DNA of 64,000 nucleotides, taken from contig NZ_SSBL01000008.1 of NCBI RefSeq assembly GCF_004795105.1, forward strand, positions 1-64,000, read 5' to 3'. The position numbers and the translations under genes are program-made. Source of the stretch: Streptomyces sp. A0642 (GTDB taxonomy: Bacteria > Actinomycetota > Actinomycetes > Streptomycetales > Streptomycetaceae). Below, piece by piece: positions 38,294-46,339 of the stretch (positions within the stretch are counted from its first letter, which is position 1; every line of letters starts with the position of its first letter). The notes below the pieces were generated by a model. It was not told where the DNA came from. It worked only from the letters and a program-made list of their open reading frames with translations, and did not search any database.

Positions 38294-38821
38294 TTACTGC
38301 CCCTTAAGTCCGTACGCAGATGCACACCATATCGAGCGCGGCGCGCATGCAGACCGACCCGGTCGGGCAGCGCCGGAGGTGGTGGCGGACAGAAGCGCGG
38401 AAGTACGGACAGAACTGCGGGTCGGGGCCCGGCGCCCTTCGGGCCGACCTGGGGCCCGCTGGCTGCGGGTCGACCTAGAGCCGTTGTCTACTGAACGTCC
38501 GGGCCCCACCCGGGTCACACCCTCCGCACGGCTGAAACCTTCCCTCGCCCCCGAGGCGCGGACGCTGAACCTGGCTGTCAGGGGTGGTGCGCCCGTGCGG
38601 CACACCAGCCCCATGACCCAGCGGCGTTCGACGACTGCATGGAGGTTTAACCGGTCGGACGTCCTGTGGTGGACTCGGCCGAACCTACCGGCCGGTGGGC
38701 GCACTCTGTCAATAGTTGCCTGACCTGCGTCGTTTACCGAACTTGCCTGGTCAGTCCCGAAGATCCCCAGGTCGTGGCAGAACGGGGGCGGCACCGATCG
38801 GCGGTGCGGAACAACCGTAGG
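38294..38821. other. intergenic region upstream of ppm1
   Basis: This 528-base stretch lies between two leftward genes. Short frames exist on both strands, but none has a convincing ribosome site or composition. The only signal is a promoter-like pair on the minus strand, TTGACA (38707-38712) and TAGGTT (38682-38687) with 19 bases between, which would give ppm1 a leader of about 380 bases. Confidence 0.4.
38682..38712 (-). promoter_or_regulatory. candidate sigma-70-type promoter upstream of ppm1
   Basis: A perfect -35 TTGACA with TAGGTT after 19 bases (or GTAGGT after 18) on the minus strand. The long distance to ppm1 leaves the target uncertain. Confidence 0.4.
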
Positions 38822-40462
38822 TCACTCGTTCGGCCTCACGTAGACCGTTTGTCCGAAGACGACCGTGCGCAGGCAGACCGGGAGTTCGCCGCCGGGGCTG
38901 AGGTCGGGCAGTCCCGGCGTTCCCGACCTGGGATCCGTCGACCAGCGCGCCACCCGGTCGTCCGGGGCCTGGACCACCAGTTCGGCGGTCCGCCAGACCG
39001 CGTAATCGGCCGGCGCGCCGGGCACCAGCGTGCCCGCGTCGTCGCGGCCGACGGCCCGCCAGCCGCCCCGGGTGTGGGCGGTGAAGGCGGCCCGCACCGA
39101 GATCCGGTGCTCGGGCGTGCGGTGGAACGCCGCGGCCCGCACCGTCCCCCACGGGTCCAGCGGGGTCACCGGACTGTCCGAGCCGAACGCGAGGGGCACA
39201 CCGGCCCGCAGGAGGGCCGCGTACGGGTTGAGGGTCCTCGCCCGCCCGGCGCCCAGCCTGCGGGCGTACATGCCCTCCTCACCGCCCCAGGCGGCGTCGA
39301 AAGCGGGCTGGACCGAGGCGGTCAGGCCCAGCTCAGCGAAAGCGGCCACGGTCTCGGGCGTGAGCATCTCCGCGTGCTCGACGCGGTGCCTGGCGGCCCG
39401 CACCCGGCCGAGGCCGACCTTCTCGGCCGCCGCCCTGATGCCGTCGACGACGGCGGTCAGCGCCGCGTCGCCGATGGCGTGGAAGCCCGCCTGGAGACCG
39501 GCCTCGGTGCAGGCGGCGACATGGGCGGCGATCTCCGCGACGTCCAGATGGGCGGTGCCGGAACCCGGTGCGTCGGCGTAGGGCTCGTGGAGGCAGGCGG
39601 TGTGCGAGCCGAGCGACCCGTCGACGAAGAGGTCGCCCGCCGCGCCCACCGCGCCGAGCTCCCGGACGCGCCGGGCGTCCTTCTCGTCGGCGACCCGTCC
39701 GGCCCAGTAACCGAAGACCCGCGGCCCCGCTCCCCCGGCCGCCAGCTTCAGCAGCGAGGTGAAGTCCTCCTCGTCGGAGATGTCCGGGCCGCCGCACTCG
39801 TGGACCGTGCCGATCCCGAGGGACGCCGCGTGAGCCAGTGCGGCCCTCTGGGCGTCGGCGCGCTGCCGCGGCGAGACGGCGCCGTGGGCGGCCGCCCGCA
39901 CCGCGTGGTGGGCGGCGCCCGTCAGCGGCGCGTCGGGCCGGTAGCCGGCCATCGAGGTGACCTGGGGGACGAGGTCGAGCAGCGCGGTGGTGACGACCGC
40001 CGAATGCACGTCGATCCGCGGCAGGTACACCGGGCGCCCGCCCGCCGCCTCGTCCAGCTCAGCGCGTGTGGGCGGACGCTGCTCCGGCCAGCGCGTGGCG
40101 TCCCAGCCGTGTCCCAGGACCACCCGGTCGGCGGGGTGCGCCGCCACGTACGTCCGTACGAGAGCGAGGGCCTCGCCGAGGGTGCGGGCACCGGAGACGT
40201 CGAGGCCGGTGAGGGCCAGACCGGTGGACGTGGTGTGGACGTGCGCGTCGGTGAACGCGGGGGTGACCAGGGCGCCGTCGAGGTCGATCACTTCGTCGAC
40301 ACCGCTCGCGAAGGCGTCGGCGGCCCCTTCGGAACCCACCCAGGCGACATGGCCCCGTTCGACGACCATGGCGGTCGCGAAGGGGTCGGCGGGGCTGTGG
40401 ACGTCTCCACCGCGCAGCAGCACGGTGCGGTGTTCGCTCTGGGGGGCGGTGCTCTCGGTCAT
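38822..40462 (-). CDS. amidohydrolase family 3 (YtcJ-like)
   Basis: A 546-residue metal-dependent amidohydrolase. The metal pair is H74 and H76 in FTDAHVHTT. Further ligands lie in FHAIGDAAL and HRVEHAEM, and the catalytic aspartate in LAFGSDSPVTPLDPW. Members hydrolyse N-acyl or formimino-type substrates; the substrate here is unknown. It has no signal peptide. ATG at 40462. It lies 47 bases after the Lrp regulator gene, read the same way, so the regulator may control it. Confidence 0.88.
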   Translation of the reverse strand: MTESTAPQSEHRTVLLRGGDVHSPADPFATAMVVERGHVAWVGSEGAADAFASGVDEVIDLDGALVTPAFTDAHVHTTSTGLALTGLDVSGARTLGEALALVRTYVAAHPADRVVLGHGWDATRWPEQRPPTRAELDEAAGGRPVYLPRIDVHSAVVTTALLDLVPQVTSMAGYRPDAPLTGAAHHAVRAAAHGAVSPRQRADAQRAALAHAASLGIGTVHECGGPDISDEEDFTSLLKLAAGGAGPRVFGYWAGRVADEKDARRVRELGAVGAAGDLFVDGSLGSHTACLHEPYADAPGSGTAHLDVAEIAAHVAACTEAGLQAGFHAIGDAALTAVVDGIRAAAEKVGLGRVRAARHRVEHAEMLTPETVAAFAELGLTASVQPAFDAAWGGEEGMYARRLGAGRARTLNPYAALLRAGVPLAFGSDSPVTPLDPWGTVRAAAFHRTPEHRISVRAAFTAHTRGGWRAVGRDDAGTLVPGAPADYAVWRTAELVVQAPDDRVARWSTDPRSGTPGLPDLSPGGELPVCLRTVVFGQTVYVRPNE

Positions 40463-40509
40463 GGGGACCAGTCTCCCGCCTGCGGGGGCCGGCGCGGTGC
40501 GCGGCCCCC

Positions 40510-40950
40510 TCAGATCTGCGGCGGGCGCGCCTCGTACGGAGTGGAGAGGACGACGGTGGTGCGGGTGGAGACGCCGGCGAGCGAACGGATCCGGGTGAGC
40601 AGGTGCTCCAGCTCCAGCGGGGTCGCGACCCTCACCTTGAGGATGTAGTTCTCGTCGCCGGCGACGCTGTGGCAGGCCTCCAGCTCCGGGACGCCGGCGA
40701 GCCGCTCCGCGATGTCGTCCGGGGCGCTCGGATCGAAGGGCTTCACCGAGATGAACGCGGTCAGGGGCAGGCCGACGGCCTCGGGGTCGACGACCGCGGC
40801 GTAGCCCCGGATCACCCCGCGCTGCTCGAGCCTGCGGACGCGCTGATGAACGGCCGAGGTGGACAGGCCGGTGGCCTTGCCCAGGTCGGTGTAGCTCATC
40901 CGCCCGTCCTTGACGAGCAACTCCACGATGTGACGGTCCAGCTCCTCCAT
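40510..40950 (-). CDS. Lrp/AsnC-family transcriptional regulator
   Basis: A 146-residue Lrp/AsnC regulator. The N-terminal helix-turn-helix reads MSYTDLGKATGLSTSAVHQRVRRL, and the C-terminal RAM domain has GDENYILKVRVATPLELEHLL. Such proteins respond to amino acids. The ATG at 40950 has no ribosome site, but a TAGATT -10 box sits seven bases upstream, so the mRNA is probably leaderless. It is likely co-transcribed with the amidohydrolase. Confidence 0.92.
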   Translation of the reverse strand: MEELDRHIVELLVKDGRMSYTDLGKATGLSTSAVHQRVRRLEQRGVIRGYAAVVDPEAVGLPLTAFISVKPFDPSAPDDIAERLAGVPELEACHSVAGDENYILKVRVATPLELEHLLTRIRSLAGVSTRTTVVLSTPYEARPPQI

Positions 40951-40957
40951 ATGGATC

Positions 40958-40963
40958 AATCTA
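40958..40963 (-). promoter_or_regulatory. -10 box for leaderless lrp transcript
   Basis: TAGATT on the minus strand lies seven bases before the ATG, placing the transcription start at or next to the start codon. No Shine-Dalgarno sequence is present. Confidence 0.55.
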
Positions 40964-41153
40964 TGGCCCCGGGCCCTCCAGGCACAGCCGTGGAGAGCCG
41001 GTGAAGGCCGCCCACGGGCGGCATGTGACGAATGCCACAGGTTTACGCGTCGGTAGCCGGGCGGCTCGCGGTTACGGCGGATGCGCTACGGGAAGTGCTT
41101 GCTGTGGTCGAGGCCGCGGCGCCTTGTCGGCCCACCCGAGGGGGGAATTACCC

Positions 41154-41555
41154 ATGCAGAGCCTGAAGCTCACCGGACGTACCGAACCGGAACCCGTTGA
41201 TCCTTTCGAGGACACCGATCCCGACGCGTACGACACCTTCGAGATGTACCGGGTCGTCTGCCCGGACTGCTCGCAGCCCATCGCACTCCTGGCGGACGAG
41301 GACGTGCTGCCGGAGCACGCGCTGTGCCCCACTCCGTGGAACCCGTTCGTCCTGACGGTGTGCGCCGGTACCGGCCGCGCCGCGTCGAAGGCCCGGCCCG
41401 CCGACGAGTCGGCCGATGTCCAGGAGCAGGAGACGGCCCTGCTGCTGACGCTGCCTCAGGGACTCGACTGGCGGATGCAGCCCTTCTCGCACGCCGGCGG
41501 CGCCGGCTCACGACCGCTGCGGGTGCCGCACCAGCTGCGTCGCCACGCGGCCTGA
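41154..41555 (+). CDS. conserved protein with zinc-ribbon-like cysteines
   Basis: A 133-residue acidic protein. The N-terminal third is rich in Asp and Glu (PEPVDPFEDTDPDAYDTFEMY). A CPDC pair with a later CPTPWNPFVLTVC resembles a small zinc-binding site. The rest is polar and low in structure. GAGGGGGG lies upstream of the ATG at 41154; an upstream GTG at 41001 would add 51 unlikely residues. It is divergent from lrp and ends 45 bases before a hairpin terminator. Function unknown. Confidence 0.75.
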   Translation: MQSLKLTGRTEPEPVDPFEDTDPDAYDTFEMYRVVCPDCSQPIALLADEDVLPEHALCPTPWNPFVLTVCAGTGRAASKARPADESADVQEQETALLLTLPQGLDWRMQPFSHAGGAGSRPLRVPHQLRRHAA

Positions 41556-41857
41556 GACCGAAGCCGCCGGAGGGCGCGGAGGCGCCGGAGGCGGACCGCT
41601 CGCACCACGACGGAGCCGGGGCTCCACGTGGTGCGGCTCTCGGCACCTCTCCCGGGCCGGCGGCGCGCGGAACGACAGCGTCCCGCAGCAGGCCGGCCGC
41701 AGAGCGGTGCTCGGTCTCGGGCTGGGCCTCACCGCGCTCACCGCGACACCCCTCGGCCCGCATCGAACGCACCGCACCAAGTACAGGAGGACCTGCCGAA
41801 CGCGCGCCCGAATCGGGCGGGCAGTGACCCGGCCCGGCTTCGCGCCGTTGGCCCTGC
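41556..41857. other. intergenic region with a terminator
   Basis: 302 bases between two small rightward genes. Apart from the hairpin at 41601-41635 nothing is recognised. Confidence 0.4.
41601..41635 (+). terminator. hairpin terminator
   Basis: Outer arms CGCACCAC and GTGGTGCG (8 bp) enclose GGAGCC and GGCTCC, separated by a short asymmetric internal loop. It begins 45 bases after the stop of the gene at 41154-41555. Confidence 0.7.
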
Positions 41858-42175
41858 ATGACCCTGCTGCACTCCACGGCCGGCCCCGGTCGCCGCCGTC
41901 TCGCCGCTCCGCCCTCCGAAGAATCGGTTCCGCAACTCAGCGCCCCGCCCGCCTCGTCCGAGCCGGCCCGCCCGGCGCCGCGATCGGCGCGACCGGCGCA
42001 CCACTCGAGCGACCCGCCCCTCTACCGGGCGCTGCTCCGGCACTGGGAGAGCACCGGGAGGACCCTGCCGGGCCGCCATGACCAGGAGTGGAACCGGATC
42101 ATGACGACGCCCGTGTGGTCGGACCGGCCGCTGCGGGTCAGCGTGTCTCAGGACCCGCGAGGTGGCGGGCGATGA
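41858..42175 (+). CDS. small hypothetical protein
   Basis: A 105-residue protein. The first 50 residues are Ala/Pro/Ser-rich and disordered. The last half is more ordered: DPPLYRALLRHWESTGRTLPGRHDQEWNRI. The motif recalls short uncharacterised Streptomyces proteins. The ribosome site is weak. Its 3' end overlaps the converging acyl-CoA dehydrogenase gene by 38 bases, which lowers confidence. Function unknown. Confidence 0.45.
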   Translation: MTLLHSTAGPGRRRLAAPPSEESVPQLSAPPASSEPARPAPRSARPAHHSSDPPLYRALLRHWESTGRTLPGRHDQEWNRIMTTPVWSDRPLRVSVSQDPRGGGR

Positions 42176-43310
42176 CCATCCGCTGGATCTGGTTGGTGCC
42201 CTCGACGATCTGCAGCACCTTCGCCTCGCGCATCAGCCGCTCGACGGGGAAGTCCAGCGTGTAGCCGTATCCGCCGAGCACCTGGACGGCGTCGATGGTG
42301 ACCCGCATCGCCGCGTCGGTGCAGAAGAGCTTGGCCATGGCGGCCTGACGCGAGAAGGGGCTCCCCGCGTCGCGCAGCCGGGCCGCCTCCAGGTAGAGGG
42401 CACGGCCCGCCTCGATCTGGGTGGCCATGTCGGCGAGCATGAACCGCAGCCCCTGGAAGTCCGCGATGGGGCGGCCGAACTGCTTGCGCCCGGTGGCGTA
42501 GGCGACGGCCTCGTTCATCGCCGCCTGGGCCACGCCGATGGCGCAGGCGGCGATGCCCAGCCGGCCGGAGTCGAGCGCGGACAGGGCGATCGCGAAGCCC
42601 TGCCCCTCCTCGCCGATCCGGGACGCGTCGGGGACCCGCACGCCGTCGAAGTGCAGCTGGGCTGTGGGCGAGCCCTTCATCCCCATCTTCTTCTCGGGGA
42701 CGGCCGCGCTCAGGCCGGCCGCGTCGCCGGGGACGAGGAAGGCGGTGATTCCGCGGGGGCCGTCGACGCCGGTGCGCGCCAGGACCGTGTAGAAGTCGGC
42801 GATGCCGCCATGGGTGATCCACGCCTTGGTGCCGGTGAGGACCCAGTCCTCACCGTCCCGCACGGCCTTGCTGCGCAGCGAGGCCGCGTCGGAGCCCGAG
42901 GCGGGCTCGGAGAGGCAGTAGGCGCCCAGCAGGCCGCCCGCGAGCATCGCCGGGAGGTGTTCGGCCTGCTGCTCCTTGGTGCCGTAGCCGGCGAGCGCGT
43001 GGCAGGCGAGGGAGTGGACGCTGACGCCGAGGCCGACGGTGAGCCGGGCGGCGGCGAGTTCTTCGAGGACCTGGAGGTAGACCTCGTACGGCTGGTCCCC
43101 GCCTCCGTGGGCGGAGTCGTAGGGCAGGCCGAGCAGGCCGGACTCGGAGAGCAGTGTGAACACTTCGCGCGGGAACAGGCCCGCGTCCTCCTCCTCGGCG
43201 GCCTGCGGCGCGATCTCGCGCTGGGCGATGTCGCGTACGAGCGCGATGAGTTGCCTGGACTCCTCGCTGGGCAGACGGCGTTCCACCGATTGCGGGGCAC
43301 GGTCGGGCAT
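42138..43310 (-). CDS. acyl-CoA dehydrogenase
   Basis: A 390-residue flavoprotein acyl-CoA dehydrogenase, oxidising acyl-CoA to enoyl-CoA in fatty or branched acid breakdown. Signatures are YCLSEPASGSDAASL and QVLGGYGYTLDFPVERLMREAK. The catalytic base E370 lies in IVEGTNQIQ. GGGAGGAG lies nine bases before the ATG at 43310. It is monocistronic and has an inverted-repeat-containing promoter upstream, so a TetR-type regulator is plausible. Substrate unknown. Confidence 0.93.
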   Translation of the reverse strand: MPDRAPQSVERRLPSEESRQLIALVRDIAQREIAPQAAEEEDAGLFPREVFTLLSESGLLGLPYDSAHGGGDQPYEVYLQVLEELAAARLTVGLGVSVHSLACHALAGYGTKEQQAEHLPAMLAGGLLGAYCLSEPASGSDAASLRSKAVRDGEDWVLTGTKAWITHGGIADFYTVLARTGVDGPRGITAFLVPGDAAGLSAAVPEKKMGMKGSPTAQLHFDGVRVPDASRIGEEGQGFAIALSALDSGRLGIAACAIGVAQAAMNEAVAYATGRKQFGRPIADFQGLRFMLADMATQIEAGRALYLEAARLRDAGSPFSRQAAMAKLFCTDAAMRVTIDAVQVLGGYGYTLDFPVERLMREAKVLQIVEGTNQIQRMVIARHLAGPETR

Positions 43311-43471
43311 GACGGCGCTCTCCTCCCTGTCGGGCGTTGCGGCGGTCGCACGCGCGGGGTGTGAGCGGCGCCGCCGGGGGATCTCCGGACGATGTCCGGA
43401 AAACACTGCTGCCCAGCCGATGTTGCCCTCCCGGGTCACGAGAGGTGCTGGCCAGCGGCTGTGGCGGGTTG

Positions 43472-43500
43472 AGTATGCCCGATCGGACGGTATCCGTCAC
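43472..43500 (-). promoter_or_regulatory. candidate promoter and operator of the acyl-CoA dehydrogenase
   Basis: On the minus strand GTGACG and CATACT are 17 bases apart. The -35 region overlaps a perfect inverted repeat, GACGG TAT CCGTC (43486-43498), suited to a repressor. The promoter lies about 160 bases upstream of the gene. Confidence 0.45.
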
Positions 43501-43568
43501 CGGTTGACGGGGGCGGCCAGGCGGGTGGGCTCCGCGCCCCTGTCGTCACGTCCGGGGACGGAAGCGGA

Positions 43569-43721
43569 TCACATGAGGCCGAGCTGCGTGACGAACATGG
43601 CGATGACGACGACGAGCGTCCAGCCGAGGACGTTCTCCAGCAGCTTGGAGCCGTCCTCGGGTCCTCCCGTCCGCGCGCGGCGGCGGGCGTGGGTGGTGGT
43701 TGCGGCGGCGGTCGCGGTCAT
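43569..43721 (-). CDS. SCO1431-family small membrane protein
   Basis: A 50-residue protein. The N terminus is Thr/Ala-rich and basic (HARRRARTGGPEDG), followed by one membrane segment, LGWTLVVVIAMFVTQLGLM. It is like the short Streptomyces proteins named after SCO1431, including the position next to these core genes. The start is the ATG at 43721; the ribosome site GAACGAG is weak. Function unknown; it is monocistronic. Confidence 0.75.
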   Translation of the reverse strand: MTATAAATTTHARRRARTGGPEDGSKLLENVLGWTLVVVIAMFVTQLGLM

Positions 43722-44051
43722 GGCATCTCGTTCGTTCGGTCGGCCGGCGGTCGGTGTCCGTGCGGGAGCGCCGACGACCTGCGCCGCAGGACGGGCCAGG
43801 TCCTCCGGCACCTCGTGAGGACCCGACCACAGTGCCACCCCGCGGGCCCCCTGGGTAGAGATCCGCGTCACTCCCCCAGGGCTGCCGGCCCCCGTCGGCG
43901 GCTGCCGGCAGCCGCCGTGACCCGGCTCCGGGCGGGCGGGGAAGGACAGGGAGCGGACACCGCCTGTGCCCGACACCACACCGCCGCCGGCTCCTCCGGG
44001 CAGCCGCCGCCGACCCACCGACGGCCGACGTCGCCGACGGCCGGATCGCGG
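43722..44051. other. intergenic region with a 22-bp palindrome
   Basis: 330 bases between two leftward genes with no recognised gene. It contains the perfect palindrome at 43896-43917. Confidence 0.45.
43896..43917. repeat. perfect 22-bp palindrome
   Basis: CGGCGGCTGCC is followed directly by its complement, without spacer. It lies 134 bases beyond the GH15 stop and could be part of a terminator or an operator. Confidence 0.5.
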
Positions 44052-45899
44052 CTACCTCCCGCCCTCGCGGCTCCCGCCGAGCATCCCGTCCAGGGTGATC
44101 GCCGCGTCGATCAGCGCCAGGTGCGTGAAGGCCTGCGGGAAGTTGCCCAACTGCCGCCCGGTCAGGCCGATCTCCTCGGAGTACAGGCCCAGGTGGTTCG
44201 CGTAGGTGAGCATCTTCTCCAGCACCAGCCTCGCCTGGTCGGTGCGTCCGGCGCGTGCCAGGGCGTCGACGTACATGAAGGTGCACAGGGAGAACGTGCC
44301 CTCGGAGCCCCGCAGCCCGTCCGGCGACGCCTCGGGGTTGTAGCGGTAGACGAGGCTGTCGCTGACCAGCTCGCGCTCCATGGCGTCCAGCGTGGACTTC
44401 CACATCGGATCGTCCGGGGTGATGAAGCCGACCGTGGGCATGCGCAGCAGCGAGGAGTCGAGTACGTCGTCGCCGTAGTGCTGAACGAAGGCCTGCTTCT
44501 TCGGGTCCCATCCCCGGCTGAACACCTGCGCGTAGATCTCGTCACGCGCCTCCATCCAGCGGCCGCGGGCCGCGGGACGGCCGTCGTCGTAGGCGACCCG
44601 GAGGGCTCGGTCGAAGGCCACCCAGGACATCACCCGGCCGTAGGTGAAGTCCTTCCGTCCGCCACGCGTCTCCCACAGCCCTTCTCCGGGCTGGTCCCAG
44701 TGGTCGACGAGCCAGTCGAGAAGGGTGTGCGTCGCGGACCAGCCCTTGTGGTCGAGGTGCATGCCGTGCTGGTGGGCGAAGTAGATGCTGTCAAGTGCCT
44801 CGCCGTAGATGTCCAGTTGCCGCTGGGTCGCCGCCCCGTTGCCGATGCGGACCGGGGCGGAGCCGCAGTAGCCCTCCCAGTGCTCCAGGGTCTCCTCGAC
44901 CATGTCGCTGGAGCCGTCGACGCGGTACATGATGTTCAGCGGTCCCGCGCCGTCCCCTTGGCCGGCCTCCTCCTTCACGCGCTGGTGCAGCCAGTCGATG
45001 AACGCGGCGGCCTCTTCCTTGAACCCCATGCCGAGCAGGGCGTACACGGAGAAGGACGCGTCCCGTACCCAGGTGAACCGGTAGTCCCAGTTGCGCTCTC
45101 CGCCCAGTTGCTCGGGCAGCGCCGTCGTGGGGGCCGCGACCAGGGCGCCGGTCGGCGCGTACGTCATGAGCTTCAGCGTCACCGCTGAACGCTCGACCGC
45201 CTCACGCCAACGGCCGGAGTAGGTGGACTGTCCCAGCCAGGAGCGCCAGAAGCGGGCCGTCTCGTCAAACAGCTGCTCGAACTCGGCTGCCCGGATCTGG
45301 TGGGGCGGTCCGTCGGGGGACGACTCCATCACCAGCCCCCGCTGCTGGCCCGCCCGCAGAGTCAGCGTGAAACGCAGGTCGTTGTCGCCCGAGAGAATGC
45401 TGAGCAACCGCTCGTCGTCGGGCTCTCGGACGGCGTGGATGGCGAGGTTCACGTCCTGCGAGGTGAACAGGGCCCCGTGCTCCGTGATGTGCAGCTCGTG
45501 GGGTTTACGGCCGTAGTCGAAGCGGGGAGCGATCTCCCCTTCGAACGTCATGCTGCCCCGGACGCAGCGCAGCATGCGGACGAGACGGTGCCGGTCGGTC
45601 GCGGTGGTGCCCGTCACCGGCATGAAGTCGATCACCTCACCGGCTCCGGCCTCGGTCATGAAGCGCGTCACCAGCACAGCGGTGTCCGGGTGGTAGAGCT
45701 GCTTGGTGGTGTACGTCTCCGCAGCCGGCGCGACGGTGAAGTGGCCGCCCCGACGCCGGTCGAGCAGAGCTCCGAAGATGCTGGGTGAATCGAAGCGCGG
45801 ACAGCAGAACCAGTCGATCGTCGCGTCCGTGCTCACGAGAGCCGCGGTCTGAAGGTCACCGATCAGGCCATGGTCCTCGATCGGGGGGTATTCATCCAT
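44052..45899 (-). CDS. glycoside hydrolase family 15 (trehalase/glucoamylase-like)
   Basis: A 615-residue GH15 enzyme. It opens with the family's IEDHGLIGDLQTAALVSTDATIDWFCCPRFDSPSIF, here only noted by its ends, and the catalytic (alpha/alpha)6 barrel has YRFTWVRDASFSVYAL. The likely catalytic acid lies in GEGLWE near residue 404, and the base in YSEEIG. Cytoplasmic actinobacterial members hydrolyse trehalose or alpha-glucosides; substrate is not certain. The ATG at 45899 follows AAAGGGG. It is single and divergent from the secreted protease. Confidence 0.9.
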   Translation of the reverse strand: MDEYPPIEDHGLIGDLQTAALVSTDATIDWFCCPRFDSPSIFGALLDRRRGGHFTVAPAAETYTTKQLYHPDTAVLVTRFMTEAGAGEVIDFMPVTGTTATDRHRLVRMLRCVRGSMTFEGEIAPRFDYGRKPHELHITEHGALFTSQDVNLAIHAVREPDDERLLSILSGDNDLRFTLTLRAGQQRGLVMESSPDGPPHQIRAAEFEQLFDETARFWRSWLGQSTYSGRWREAVERSAVTLKLMTYAPTGALVAAPTTALPEQLGGERNWDYRFTWVRDASFSVYALLGMGFKEEAAAFIDWLHQRVKEEAGQGDGAGPLNIMYRVDGSSDMVEETLEHWEGYCGSAPVRIGNGAATQRQLDIYGEALDSIYFAHQHGMHLDHKGWSATHTLLDWLVDHWDQPGEGLWETRGGRKDFTYGRVMSWVAFDRALRVAYDDGRPAARGRWMEARDEIYAQVFSRGWDPKKQAFVQHYGDDVLDSSLLRMPTVGFITPDDPMWKSTLDAMERELVSDSLVYRYNPEASPDGLRGSEGTFSLCTFMYVDALARAGRTDQARLVLEKMLTYANHLGLYSEEIGLTGRQLGNFPQAFTHLALIDAAITLDGMLGGSREGGR

Positions 45900-46339
45900 T
45901 GTGAGCCCCTTTCCGCCTCGCTCGCCCAGCGTAGGGCAGCAAGGGCGGCACGTCCTGGCGACGGCTTGGGCACACCCCGGTGAGGCCCCTGCCGCACCGG
46001 TCCGCGGAGTACTCCGGCGCGAGGTCGCCGCAGAGCAGAACATCGGCGAGGGCGAACTCGCCGGCCGATGCGCCCTGCTTCGCACTCCCCCACTCCCCCG
46101 CGCGGGCAATGCCCGTCGCCGCCCTCGCGCGACGTACCGCGCCACCGGAACAGCCCGCCCTTCGCAGGCAGAGCCACCTCCGAGCGACGGGCGGCCGGCC
46201 GCGCCCGGCGACCGAACGCCTGCGAGAAGTGCGCCTTGCCCGGCTTCCAGCCGTTTACCGCTGTCGAGTCCTTGCCATGGCGAGGACTTGCCGCCCTCAG
46301 GCCTTCACGCCGGGCTCCGCCTGCGGATAGACCCGTGCC
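45900..46339. other. divergent intergenic region
   Basis: 440 bases between the GH15 and protease genes. It should contain both promoters, but no clear pair was seen. Short frames exist but none looks real. Confidence 0.4.

Noticed and set aside
38379-38794. Small open frames on both strands upstream of ppm1
   Set aside because: No ribosome sites, and Arg/Ser/Pro-rich products typical of random GC-rich frames.
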